Positions 30,137 through 38,279 of a stretch of DNA of 43,967 bases are shown in pieces (the stretch's first letter is position 1; each line of letters starts with the position of its first letter). Below the pieces are notes generated by a model. That model was given only the letters and a program-made list of their open reading frames with translations. It was not told where the DNA came from and did no database searches. Location of the stretch: assembly GCA_900544475.1 (NCBI GenBank), contig UQVU01000001.1, positions 1 through 43,967 on the forward strand, written 5' to 3'. The DNA is from an uncultured Butyricicoccus sp. GTDB lineage: Bacteria; Bacillota; Clostridia; Oscillospirales; Butyricicoccaceae. Both the position numbers and the translations under genes were made by a program.

Positions 30137-30888
30137 AAAAATACAGGGTATGGATAGGGCTTGCGGTGCTGTGTGTGATCGTCGGCGTGCCGCAGCTTAC
30201 CTGGAAACCATCGCGGTTCGGCGGAATTTTTCTGCTGGCGCTCGCTGTCGGCTGCACGGGGGAGTGGCTGATGCTGCGAGGACGCGAGAAGTACAGGGCG
30301 TGCCGGGTACTTTCGCGGGCCGGACAGATGCTTTTCGGCCTGTTTGTGCTGACGTTCGCGCTCGTGCAGGTGTGCATCATCGGCGTTTCGTTCGAGGAAA
30401 ACGACCCGTCCGCCGCGCCAAAGGCGGATTATTATCTGACCCTCGGCGCACTCGTCAACCCGGACGGACAGCCGTCTGCGGCGCTTGCTGCGCGGTGTGA
30501 CGCGGCGATAGGCGTGCTGAACGCGAACCAGGACAGCCGCGCCATTCTCTGCGGCGGACAGGGCGGCGACGAGCCGCGCACCGAGGCCGAGGCCATGCAG
30601 GACTACATGGTATCGCACGGCGCGGACCCGGCGCGGCTGATCCTGGAGGACGCATCGAGTACGACCATCGAGAATATCGCGAACGCGAAAAAGCTGCTGC
30701 CCGAAGGCGCTTCGGTCGCCGTTATCACGAACGATTACCACCTCGCCCGCGCCCGCCGTCTGCTCGCGCACGCCGGTCTGGGCGATGCAGGCGTACCGGC
30801 GGAAACGCCGTACCCCAGTCAATGGGCGGCGGTGCGCTGCCGGGAATACTGCTCGATTATGGGACTTATCCTGACAGGACGCTGGTGA
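30133..30888 (+). CDS. YdcF/SanA-family DUF218 membrane protein
   Basis: A 251-residue protein starting at GTG 30133, four bases inside the ABC-F stop (GTGA) and with GGAGG seven bases upstream, so coupled to it. Three hydrophobic segments occur in the first 100 residues (GLAVLCVIVGVPQL, FLLALAVGC, MLFGLFVLTFALVQVCIIGV), after which the DUF218 domain begins with YYLTLGALVNPDGQPSAAL and contains GGQGGDEPRTEAEAM and TNDYHLARARRLL. The domain family includes ElyC and SanA, tied to envelope integrity in enterobacteria. The domain is expected outside the membrane. Exact reaction is unknown. Confidence 0.88.
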
Positions 30889-30995
30889 AACGAACCCTAC
30901 GGGCAATCGAATGCCGGGGAAACGGCAGCCGAAAATCGGATAGTAATATCGTTCTGTATCAATTATCATCGTTTCACACGATTTGGAGATAGATT

Positions 30996-32060
30996 ATGTT
31001 TGAAAAACTGAAAGCGTTAGCGGCGCGGCTCGACGAGCTGGAAATGCGGCTGTCCGCGCCGGATTTATACGACGACCCTGACCGCGCGGCAAGGCTGCTG
31101 CGCGAGAGAAACGAGCTTGAACCCATCGTTGCGGCGTACCGCGAGTACGAAAAGGCGCAGCAGATGCAGGCGGACGCGACCGAAATGCTGTCCGACCCGG
31201 ATATGAAGGAGCTCGCGCAGGAGGAGCTTCAGCAGGCGAAAAACGACATCGCGCGGCTTGAGGACGAGCTGAAAATCCTGCTGCTGCCCCGCGACCCGAA
31301 TGACGAGAAGAACATCTATGTCGAAATCCGCGGCGGCGCGGGCGGCGAGGAAAGCGCCCTGTTCGCGGCCGACCTGTACCGGATGTACACGATGTACGCG
31401 GACAAGCGCGGCTGGCAGACCGAGGTCATGAGCAAGTCCGAGACCGAGCTTGGCGGCTACAAGGAAATCGTGTTCCGCGTCGCGGGCGACAAGGTGTATT
31501 CGCGGCTCAAGTTCGAGAGCGGCGTCCACCGCGTGCAGCGCGTCCCGGAAACCGAAAGTCAGGGCCGCGTCCACACCTCGACCACGACAGTCGCCGTGCT
31601 GCCCGAGGCGGAGGAGCTTGACTTCTACATCGACCCGAAGGACCTGCGCATCGACACTTTCCGTGCGTCCGGCGCGGGCGGCCAGCACATCAACAAGACC
31701 TCGTCCGCCATCCGCGTCACCCATATCCCGACAAACACGGTGGTCGAGTGTCAGGACGAGCGCAGCCAGCACAAAAACAAGGCAAAAGCGCTCTCCGTGC
31801 TGCGTTCGCGGCTGTACGAGGCCGAGGTCGAGAAGCAGCGCGCCGCCATTGCCGCCGACCGCAAAAGTCAGGTCGGCACGGGCGACCGCTCCGAGCGCAT
31901 CCGGACGTATAATTTCCCGGAAAATCGTGTGTCTGACCACCGCATCAAGCTGACGATCTACAAGCTCGACCAGTTTCTCAACGGCGACATGGACGAGATT
32001 TTAGACGCGCTCATCGCCGCCGACACGGCGGAAAAACTGCGGCAGCAGAGCGAAGCGTAA
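30996..32060 (+). CDS. prfA: Peptide chain release factor 1
   Basis: RF1 recognises UAA and UAG. The 354 residues show the UAG-specific Pro-Glu-Thr motif (RVPETESQGR, near residue 187) and GGQ at 228-230 (GAGGQHINKTSSAIR). Length is typical. The ATG at 30996 follows GGAGATAG. A hairpin TGCCG/CGGCA occurs in the 107-base gap after ydcF. Both release-factor genes are in this window but are not linked; prmC, which methylates the GGQ glutamine and often follows prfA, is absent here. Repeat copy G begins three bases after the stop, followed by Sua5. Confidence 0.97.
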   Translation: MFEKLKALAARLDELEMRLSAPDLYDDPDRAARLLRERNELEPIVAAYREYEKAQQMQADATEMLSDPDMKELAQEELQQAKNDIARLEDELKILLLPRDPNDEKNIYVEIRGGAGGEESALFAADLYRMYTMYADKRGWQTEVMSKSETELGGYKEIVFRVAGDKVYSRLKFESGVHRVQRVPETESQGRVHTSTTTVAVLPEAEELDFYIDPKDLRIDTFRASGAGGQHINKTSSAIRVTHIPTNTVVECQDERSQHKNKAKALSVLRSRLYEAEVEKQRAAIAADRKSQVGTGDRSERIRTYNFPENRVSDHRIKLTIYKLDQFLNGDMDEILDALIAADTAEKLRQQSEA

Positions 32061-32063
32061 GAC

Positions 32064-32164
32064 TGTCGCGAAACTGACGTTTCGCCGACAATCTGTGTTC
32101 TGACAAACGCAGAACACAAGTCGTCCGAAAGTATGCAAACGCTTTTGATGCGCGATGCCGCGCG
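32064..32164 (+). repeat. Multi-hairpin intergenic repeat, copy G (internally deleted)
   Basis: A 101-base copy: H1 TGTCGCGAAACTG...CGTTTCGCCGACA, H2 TGTTCTG...CAGAACA, and then a scar in which H3 keeps only CGTCCGAAAGT, H4 and H5 are missing, and H6 GCGCG...CGCGC remains. It begins three bases after the prfA stop. Confidence 0.85.
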
Positions 32165-32236
32165 AGTGCTGTTTTGCGTGGGCAAATGGACTTTATCGAC
32201 AGACTGAATTACTACCATAAATGGAAGTGGAAATAC

Positions 32237-33262
32237 ATGAAAACAACTCTTTTGACCCCGGAAACCGATGAAAACGCCATAAAAACCGCGGCTTCGCTCA
32301 TCCGAGCGGGCGAGGTGGTCGGCATGCCGACCGAAACCGTGTACGGCCTTGCGGCGAACGCGCTGGACGGCGAAGCGGTGAAGAAGATATTCCTCGCCAA
32401 GGGCCGTCCGCAGGACAATCCGCTCATCGTGCACATCGCGGATTTCGAGCAGATTTACGACCTGTGCCCGGCGGTGCCGCCCGAGGCGAAAAAGCTCGCC
32501 GAGGCGTTCTGGCCCGGCCCGATGACCATGATCGTGCCCAAGGGCGACTGCATCCCGGACGAGGTTTCGTGCGGTCTGGACACGGTGGGCATCCGCCTGC
32601 CGTCCCACCCGATGGCGCGAGCGCTCATCCGGGAGAGCGGCGTGCCGCTCGCGGCGCCCTCCGCGAACACCTCGGGCAGACCCTCCACCACGACCGCCGA
32701 GCACGTCATGCGCGACATGGACGGTAAAATCGCGGCTATTCTGGACGGCGGCGCGTGCGGTGTCGGCGTGGAGAGCACGGTCATCACGCTCGCTCTGGAG
32801 CGGCCGCGCCTGCTGCGCCCAGGTGGAATTACGCTCGAACAGCTGCGCTCGGTGCTCGGCGAGGTCGATGTGGACCGCGCGCTGTACGAGAAGATCGGCG
32901 ATGACGTCAAGGTTTCCGCCCCGGGCATGAAATACCGCCACTACGCGCCCAAAGCGCCGGTTACGGTCGTGCGCGGCGACCCGGATAAGACGGCGGCATA
33001 TATCGCCGCCCACCTCGGCGAGCAGACCGGCGTCATGTGCTTCGACGAGTACCGGGACTGCTTCCCCGGCTGCGTGGTCGAATGCTTCGGCTCGGAGAAC
33101 GACCTCGGCACACAGGCGCGCGAGGTGTTCGACCGCCTTCGCGCGTTCGACGATACCGGCGTTCAGCAAATCTGGGCGCAGTGCCCCTCGGACGAGGGTT
33201 TAGGCCTTGCCGTCGCCAACCGCATCAAAAAAGCCGCCGGTTTTTCGGTGGTGGAGGTTTAA
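32237..33262 (+). CDS. L-threonylcarbamoyladenylate synthase (Sua5/YwlC)
   Basis: This enzyme makes threonylcarbamoyl-AMP from threonine, bicarbonate and ATP for t6A37 on ANN-reading tRNAs. The 341 residues contain the YrdC domain (GEVVGMPTETVYGLAANA; KGRPQDNPLIVHI; FWPGPMT; VGIRLPSHP; APSANTSGRPS) and the extra C-terminal Sua5 domain that separates this form from TsaC. I chose the ATG at 32237 over upstream in-frame starts because the protein then begins at the family start; its ribosome-binding site is weak (GGAAGTGGA). In B. subtilis it lies near prfA-prmC, so the neighbourhood is partly conserved. Its last codon is followed after one base by the Mrr start. Confidence 0.95.
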   Translation: MKTTLLTPETDENAIKTAASLIRAGEVVGMPTETVYGLAANALDGEAVKKIFLAKGRPQDNPLIVHIADFEQIYDLCPAVPPEAKKLAEAFWPGPMTMIVPKGDCIPDEVSCGLDTVGIRLPSHPMARALIRESGVPLAAPSANTSGRPSTTTAEHVMRDMDGKIAAILDGGACGVGVESTVITLALERPRLLRPGGITLEQLRSVLGEVDVDRALYEKIGDDVKVSAPGMKYRHYAPKAPVTVVRGDPDKTAAYIAAHLGEQTGVMCFDEYRDCFPGCVVECFGSENDLGTQAREVFDRLRAFDDTGVQQIWAQCPSDEGLGLAVANRIKKAAGFSVVEV

Positions 33263-33263
33263 C

Positions 33264-34196
33264 ATGGCTATTCCGAAATATGATGAAATGTATGCGGATT
33301 TTTTGCGTGTATTAGCAGATAATCGCATACATAGCCTATCTGATATACAGGATGCGATTGCTAAAAAACGTCATCTGACAGAGGATGAATTGGCGGAGAG
33401 GGCACCTAACAAACCGGGAACTGTGTTCAGCAATAGAGTAGCTTGGACAAAGGCATACCTGATGAAAGCAGAGTTGATTTGTTCTGCGAAGCGTGGTTAT
33501 TGCCGAATCACAACAGATGGGCAAAAACTCCTTTCCAAACGCTTGAAAAAGATAGATAATACGGTTTTAAGCCGCTATAAAGGATTTACAGAATATCTGA
33601 ATTCTGAAAAAGTTCAAGATGAAAATGTTGAATTACGTTGTGAAAGTCCCCAAAGCGACGTACAACCTTTGATAGATGAAGCCCCGGATGAACTGATTAC
33701 AAAAGCAGTTGATACACTAAACAAATCGCTGGCCGATGAATTGCTTCAAGAGATTATGGAACAAACGCCGGCATTTTTTGAATGGTTGGTGCCATACTTG
33801 TTGGGTAAAATGGGATATGGCGTTTCAGAACGAGATCTCAGCAAAATAAGTCATCAATCGCGTGATGGTGGCATAGATGGCGTGATTCGGCAAGATAAAT
33901 TGGGCTTTAGTAAAATCTATATTCAAGCGAAAAGATGGGACCCGCAGGTGGTAGTAGGCCGCCCGGAACTGCAAAAATTTTATGGTGCCTTACCGAGCGG
34001 GACTGCACATGGATTGTTTATCACAACAGCACGGTTTTCGGATGATGCGAAAAAATATGCTGAAAATAGAGGAAACATTGTTTTGGTGGATGGGATACGC
34101 TTGGTCAATCTGATGATTGAACATAATGTTGGCGTTTCGGTTGAGACACAATATGTGATAAAAAAGATAGATTCGGACTTCTTTAAGGGAGAATAA
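33264..34196 (+). CDS. mrr: Mrr-type modification-dependent restriction endonuclease
   Basis: A 310-residue protein with the Mrr pattern: an N-terminal winged-helix domain (about 1-90; DEMYADFLRVLADN, ending CRITTDGQKLL) and a C-terminal PD-(D/E)xK nuclease with DGGIDG (201-206) and IQAK (220-223), the usual Q-x-K form. Such type IV enzymes cut methylated foreign DNA and need no partner methylase; none is present. The gene is about 40% G+C by inspection while its neighbours are near 60%, and its codons are A/T-ending, so it was acquired recently. It starts one base after the Sua5 stop with GGAGG formed by the end of that gene. Confidence 0.9.
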   Translation: MAIPKYDEMYADFLRVLADNRIHSLSDIQDAIAKKRHLTEDELAERAPNKPGTVFSNRVAWTKAYLMKAELICSAKRGYCRITTDGQKLLSKRLKKIDNTVLSRYKGFTEYLNSEKVQDENVELRCESPQSDVQPLIDEAPDELITKAVDTLNKSLADELLQEIMEQTPAFFEWLVPYLLGKMGYGVSERDLSKISHQSRDGGIDGVIRQDKLGFSKIYIQAKRWDPQVVVGRPELQKFYGALPSGTAHGLFITTARFSDDAKKYAENRGNIVLVDGIRLVNLMIEHNVGVSVETQYVIKKIDSDFFKGE

Positions 34197-34212
34197 TCAG
34201 GAAGTGACACTA

Positions 34213-34797
34213 ATGAAAATCATCGGACTGACCGGCGGGAGCGGCACGGGCAAGGGCACGGTTGCGGCGCGGATGCGCTCGCTCGGCGCGGGCTGGGTGG
34301 ACGCGGACGCGGTGTACCGCACGCTCTGCGCGGAGAGCCGCGAAATGCTTGACGCGCTCGATACGGCGTTCGGCGGCGTGACGGACGAAAACGGTGCGCT
34401 CGACCGGCCGAAGCTCGCGAAGATCGTGTTCGCCGACCCGGAAAAGCTCGCGCTTCTCAACCGCATCACCACCCCCTATATCCGTGCGGCCTCGCTCGCG
34501 GCCATTCGTGCGCAGAGCGCCTGCCCCATCGTCCTCTATGACGCGCCGACCCTGTTCGAGGCCGGAGCGGACGATTTCTGCGATGCGGTCATCGCTGTGC
34601 TCGCACCGCATGACACGCGCGTTTCGCGCATTATCGCACGCGATCACCTCACCGAGGACGCCGCCCGCGCCCGGATCGACGCGCAGCCGAGCGACGACTT
34701 TTACCGCGAAAAATGCGGCTATATCATCGAAAACAACGGCGATCTCGATACTCTGTACCGGGATACCGATGCTTTATATCAAATTCTCATGAAGTAA
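34213..34797 (+). CDS. coaE: Dephospho-CoA kinase
   Basis: CoaE phosphorylates dephospho-CoA at the 3' hydroxyl, the last step of coenzyme A synthesis. The 194 residues from the ATG at 34213 begin MKIIGLTGGSGTGKGT, with a P-loop GGSGTGKGT (8-16) that carries Thr where many homologues have Ser. WVDADAVYR and DAPTLFEAG are family marks; the lid region HDTRVSRIIARDHLT follows. An in-frame GTG nine bases earlier is possible, but AGGAAG is better spaced for the ATG. It is usually near polA or mutM; here it lies between the acquired mrr gene and an aminopeptidase. Confidence 0.94.
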   Translation: MKIIGLTGGSGTGKGTVAARMRSLGAGWVDADAVYRTLCAESREMLDALDTAFGGVTDENGALDRPKLAKIVFADPEKLALLNRITTPYIRAASLAAIRAQSACPIVLYDAPTLFEAGADDFCDAVIAVLAPHDTRVSRIIARDHLTEDAARARIDAQPSDDFYREKCGYIIENNGDLDTLYRDTDALYQILMK

Positions 34798-34825
34798 TTC
34801 GGATTTTCGCAAAGGAGAATGAACT

Positions 34826-36220
34826 ATGACTTCCGAACAGCTTTTTTATGACAAGAAAACCGGCTTTGACCGTTTGACCGACGAGGATAAGCAGGGCATT
34901 CAGACCTACGCCGAGGGCTACAAAAAGTTCCTCGACGAGGCCAAGACCGAGCGCGACGCGGTGGTTGAAATCGCCCGCATGGCTGAGGAGCACGGCTTCC
35001 GCGCATGGACGCGCGACGATACCCTGAGGGCCGGCGACAAGATCTACCGCATCAACCGCCACAAGGGCATCATGCTCGCGGTAATCGGTCAGAAGAGCCT
35101 CGCAGAGGGCGTCCGCCTGACCGCCGCGCATCTGGACGCGCCGCGCGTGGACATCCGCACCGTGCCGCTCTACGAGGACAACGGCATGGCGTTCTTTAAG
35201 ACCCATTACTACGGCGGCATCAAGAAGTATCAGTGGACCGCCATTCCGCTCGAGCTGCGCGGCGTTGTCTGCGTCTGTGAAAACGGCGAGGTCAAGCGCG
35301 TCAAGGTTCGTGTCGGCGACAAGCCGGGCGACCCGAAGTTCGTCATCACCGACCTGCTCCCCCACCTCGCGTCCGACCAGATGAGCCGCAAGGCGACCGA
35401 GGTCGTCAAGGGCGAGGGACTTAACATCCTCGTCGGCTCGGTCCCGAGCGAAACCGTGGATGAAAAGTGCAGCGAGAAAATCAAGCTCGCCGTTATGGAG
35501 CACCTTAACCGCGAATACGGCATGACCGAGGCGGATTTCCTGTCCGCTGAGCTGTGCTGCGTCCCGGCGTTCAACGCCTGCGACATCGGCTTCGACCGCT
35601 CGTTTGTCGGCGCTTACGGCCACGATGACCGCGTCTGCTCGTATCCGGCGGCAACTTCCCTGTTCGACCTCACCGAAACGCCCGAGCATACCGGCGTCTG
35701 CCTGCTCGTGGACAAGGAGGAGATCGGCTCGGACGGCGTGACCGGCATGCAGTCCCATGCGTTCGATACCTTCATGGCTGACCTGTGCCGCGCACAGGAC
35801 GTTCTGCTCGACGAGTGCTTCGAGAACTCGGTCTGCCTGTCGGCGGACGTCTGCAACGCCTTCGACCCGAATTATCCGGAGGTTTCCGAAAAGCGCAACG
35901 ACGCGCGTGCAAACTGCGGCTTTGCCCTGGTCAAGTACACCGGCGCACGCGGCAAGTCCGGCACGTCGGACGCTACCGCCGAGCTGATGGCGCGTATCCG
36001 CTGCATCTTCGACAAGGCCGGCATCATCTGGCAGACCGGTCAGCTCGGCCGCGTTGATCAGGGCGGCGGCGGTACGGTCGCGATGTACCTCGCAAACCGC
36101 AATATTGACACCGTGGACGCCGGTGTTCCGGTCCTTTCCATGCATGCACCCTTCGAGTGCATCGCGAAACTTGACCTTTATATGGCGTATAAGGGATTTG
36201 GGGCGTTCTATAAGGATTAA
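34826..36220 (+). CDS. M18-family aminopeptidase
   Basis: A 464-residue zinc aminopeptidase of family M18 (aspartyl aminopeptidase type), cytoplasmic and forming dodecamers in known members. Probable metal ligands and catalytic residues lie in TAAHLDAPRVD, FDRSFVGAYGHDDR, VDKEEIGSDG, SADVCNAFDPNYPE and SMHAPFE. Length and end (KLDLYMAYKGFGAFY) fit the family. AAGGAGAA precedes the ATG. The long insert CENGEVKRVKVRVGDK belongs to the beta domain typical of M18. It probably shares a transcript with coaE (28-base gap). A strong terminator follows at 36403. Confidence 0.93.
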   Translation: MTSEQLFYDKKTGFDRLTDEDKQGIQTYAEGYKKFLDEAKTERDAVVEIARMAEEHGFRAWTRDDTLRAGDKIYRINRHKGIMLAVIGQKSLAEGVRLTAAHLDAPRVDIRTVPLYEDNGMAFFKTHYYGGIKKYQWTAIPLELRGVVCVCENGEVKRVKVRVGDKPGDPKFVITDLLPHLASDQMSRKATEVVKGEGLNILVGSVPSETVDEKCSEKIKLAVMEHLNREYGMTEADFLSAELCCVPAFNACDIGFDRSFVGAYGHDDRVCSYPAATSLFDLTETPEHTGVCLLVDKEEIGSDGVTGMQSHAFDTFMADLCRAQDVLLDECFENSVCLSADVCNAFDPNYPEVSEKRNDARANCGFALVKYTGARGKSGTSDATAELMARIRCIFDKAGIIWQTGQLGRVDQGGGGTVAMYLANRNIDTVDAGVPVLSMHAPFECIAKLDLYMAYKGFGAFYKD

Positions 36221-36224
36221 AACC

Positions 36225-36441
36225 GTGCGGGGTTTCGGCCGCCACCCGGCGGAGGGGAGATGCACGCTGCGGCGTGCGGGGACGCGCCCCTCCCGGGGCG
36301 GGGGGCAAAAGGGGACAGGACACCAAGGTTTCCTATCCCCTCTTGCGACTCCCCAACTTTCCTTTGGGCCGCGACTCCCTGCGGTCGCGCGTCTAAAAAA
36401 CGAAGGAGAGCGTAGATGTTGCTTCTACGCTCTCCTTTTTT
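36225..36441 (+). terminator. GC-rich hairpin series ending in a strong terminator
   Basis: After the M18 stop come GCACGC/GCGTGC (about 36262-36277), a CCCC/GGGG hairpin, AGGGGA...TCCCCT with an inner AGGA/TCCT, and GCGAC/GTCGC. The series ends with a perfect stem AAGGAGAGCGTAGA/TCTACGCTCTCCTT (36403-36416 with 36424-36437) followed by T6: a strong terminator. 36442-36649 contains no gene; a CTGCGTC/GACGCAG hairpin lies near 36584-36601. Confidence 0.8.
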
Positions 36442-36649
36442 GTGTGCCGTTGACGTTTTCTTGCGTGATTTGCCGCGCATATCAGTGCGCGGCCGGCGGG
36501 GTTACGGTCGTTTGCCTTGGTAAATGGACTGCTCCCGTAGGGCGGGGTGCCCTCGGAGGGGCGAAAACCGGGGTCTATCTCGCCTGCTGCGTCTAAAGAC
36601 GCAGGAACGGCGTATCGTTCGCGCTCTCTCTCGGAGGGAAATTATTATA

Positions 36650-37816
36650 TCACATCGCGTGATCAAGCGTTACCACCGGGTTAAACCGGGCGTCGATGGC
36701 TTTGAGGCTGTCGTAGATTTTCATCAGCAGCTTGCGCTTGCCCTCGTCGTCGTAGCTGAACGGCACGACAACGTCGAAAATCAGGTTGATCTGCCGCTCG
36801 CCGTCCACGACGCGGAAATCGTGCATGGAAAGCTGCTCGTCGATGCCGCGCAGCACGCCGTCCACCTGCTCGCGCAGGGCGTTTATGTGCTCATTGTTGA
36901 CGTCGATGGGGTCCATGTGAATGACCAGATACACGCCGGTCTGCTGCCAGACGCGCTTTTCCGCCTCGTCGATTTCCTCATGCACCGCGACAAAGTTGCT
37001 GTCGCTCGGCACCTCGGCGTGCAGCGAGGCGATCGCGCGGCCCGCGCCGTAGTTGTGAATGATAAGGTCGTGTACGCCGACGATATGCTCGGAATCCATC
37101 ACGATGTGCTCGATATTTTTCGCCATGACCGGGTCGGCGGCCTCGCCGAGCAGCGGCGCGACCGTGTCGCGGGCAATGCCGATGCCCGACCAGACGATGA
37201 ACGCCGCCACGAGAATGCCCACGTAGCCGTCAACCGGGAGCGTGGTGAAGCGGCCTGCCACCATGCCGAGCACGACGACAGAGGTCGTGATCACGTCATT
37301 GCGGCTGTCCTGCCCCGCGGCGATCAGCACGGGCGAGTCGATGAGGCGGCCGAGCTTGACGTTGAACGCGCCCATCCAGAGCTTTACGAGCATGGAGACC
37401 GCGAGAATACCGGTCAGCAGCGCGGAAAACGTGACAGCCGCCGGGTGGAGAATGCGGTCGAGCGAGGTCTTGAAGAACTCAAAGCCGACCAGCACGATGA
37501 TGAACGACACGATAAGACCCGCGATGTACTCGGTGCGGCCGTAGCCGAAGGGATGCTTGGCGTCCGGCTCGCGGTTCGCGACCTTGAAGCCGACAATGGA
37601 AATCATGCAGGAAAGGCCGTCGGACAGGTTGTTGAACGCATCGGCGGCAATGGAAATCGCGCCCGTCACCAGACCGATGGTCAGCTTGAGCGCGAACAGA
37701 AACAGGTTGCACGCGAGTCCGACCGCGCCCGAAAGAATGCCGTAGCGTTCGCGCACGGCCGCCGAGCGGGTGTCCTCCGCGTCCTTGATAAAAAGGCGGA
37801 TGAGAGCCTTTGTCAT
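36650..37816 (-). CDS. CDF-family cation efflux protein, manganese-type metal site
   Basis: A 388-residue cation diffusion facilitator, a proton-coupled exporter of divalent metals. Six hydrophobic segments and the family motif HPFGYGRTEY (88-97) are present, with a long cytoplasmic C-terminal domain of nearly 190 residues. The transport site reads N62xxxD66 in membrane helix 2 (FNNLSD) and D170xxxD174 in helix 5 (DSRND); the DxxxD form is characteristic of the manganese group, where zinc transporters have HxxxD. A GAGGGGA ribosome-binding site precedes the ATG, which overlaps the DUF1294 stop by four bases. No manganese riboswitch is visible upstream. Confidence 0.9.
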   Translation of the reverse strand: MTKALIRLFIKDAEDTRSAAVRERYGILSGAVGLACNLFLFALKLTIGLVTGAISIAADAFNNLSDGLSCMISIVGFKVANREPDAKHPFGYGRTEYIAGLIVSFIIVLVGFEFFKTSLDRILHPAAVTFSALLTGILAVSMLVKLWMGAFNVKLGRLIDSPVLIAAGQDSRNDVITTSVVVLGMVAGRFTTLPVDGYVGILVAAFIVWSGIGIARDTVAPLLGEAADPVMAKNIEHIVMDSEHIVGVHDLIIHNYGAGRAIASLHAEVPSDSNFVAVHEEIDEAEKRVWQQTGVYLVIHMDPIDVNNEHINALREQVDGVLRGIDEQLSMHDFRVVDGERQINLIFDVVVPFSYDDEGKRKLLMKIYDSLKAIDARFNPVVTLDHAM

Positions 37817-38097
37817 AATAATCCCCTCACAGACAAGATATGGTGTATCCCGACTACGATCGCAGCCTGAAGCACCATAACGGCCGGAATGCCGAGCATG
37901 AAAACGCGGTGCAGGGTCTTGTGGCGGATGAGCAGCATGACGGTCAGCACACCCGGTCCGCCGCCCACAAGCGCCCAGAAAAACAGCGTGCGTTCGGGCA
38001 CGCGCTTCCAGCCGCGCGAAGAGGCGAGCTTGTCATAGACGCAGAGGACCGCGCCGATGAGATTGACTGCGATAAAGTAATATAATACGTTCTGCAT
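37813..38097 (-). CDS. DUF1294 small membrane protein
   Basis: A 94-residue membrane protein of the DUF1294 family, with hydrophobic segments at the start (MQNVLYYFIAVNLIGAVLCV), middle (LFFWALVGGGPGVLTVMLLIR) and end (FMLGIPAVMVLQAAIVV). The family pattern YDKLASSRGWKRVPERTL and GGGPG is clear. Function is unknown. The stop overlaps the CDF start (ATGA), so both are made from one message; GGAGG lies upstream of the ATG. Link to the CDF protein suggests, but does not show, a shared role in metal handling. Confidence 0.88.
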   Translation of the reverse strand: MQNVLYYFIAVNLIGAVLCVYDKLASSRGWKRVPERTLFFWALVGGGPGVLTVMLLIRHKTLHRVFMLGIPAVMVLQAAIVVGIHHILSVRGLL

Positions 38098-38186
38098 GAA
38101 AACAGAACCTCCGTTTCCGGGATTTCTCCCAATTTTAGCACAACCGTCCGCGCATGGAAAGACAGAACGGCAAAAAGTAGCCTGCG

Positions 38187-38232
38187 CTAACGAAAAAGTA
38201 GCGAAAGCTAACGGAATTAGCGGTTTCTAACG
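38187..38232. promoter_or_regulatory. Three CTAACG direct repeats at two-turn spacing
   Basis: CTAACG at 38187-38192, 38208-38213 and 38227-38232 (intervals 21 and 19 bases) with the related GTAGC/TTAGC between them. They lie upstream of DUF1294-CDF, where an operator would sit. No known regulator site is recognised. Confidence 0.4.
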
Positions 38233-38234
38233 CG

Positions 38235-38269
38235 AAAAAGCGCCGTTTGCCCTGCCGCAGAACGACGCT
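38235..38269 (-). terminator. Terminator after the phospholipase C-like gene
   Basis: On the minus strand AGCGTCGTT pairs with AACGGCGCT (one G-U), followed by TTTTTC, eleven bases after the stop. Confidence 0.8.
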
Positions 38270-38279
38270 TTCGGAATCC

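Noticed and set aside
38187..38232. CRISPR-like array
   Set aside because: Only three 6-base repeats, no long conserved repeat and no cas gene in the window.
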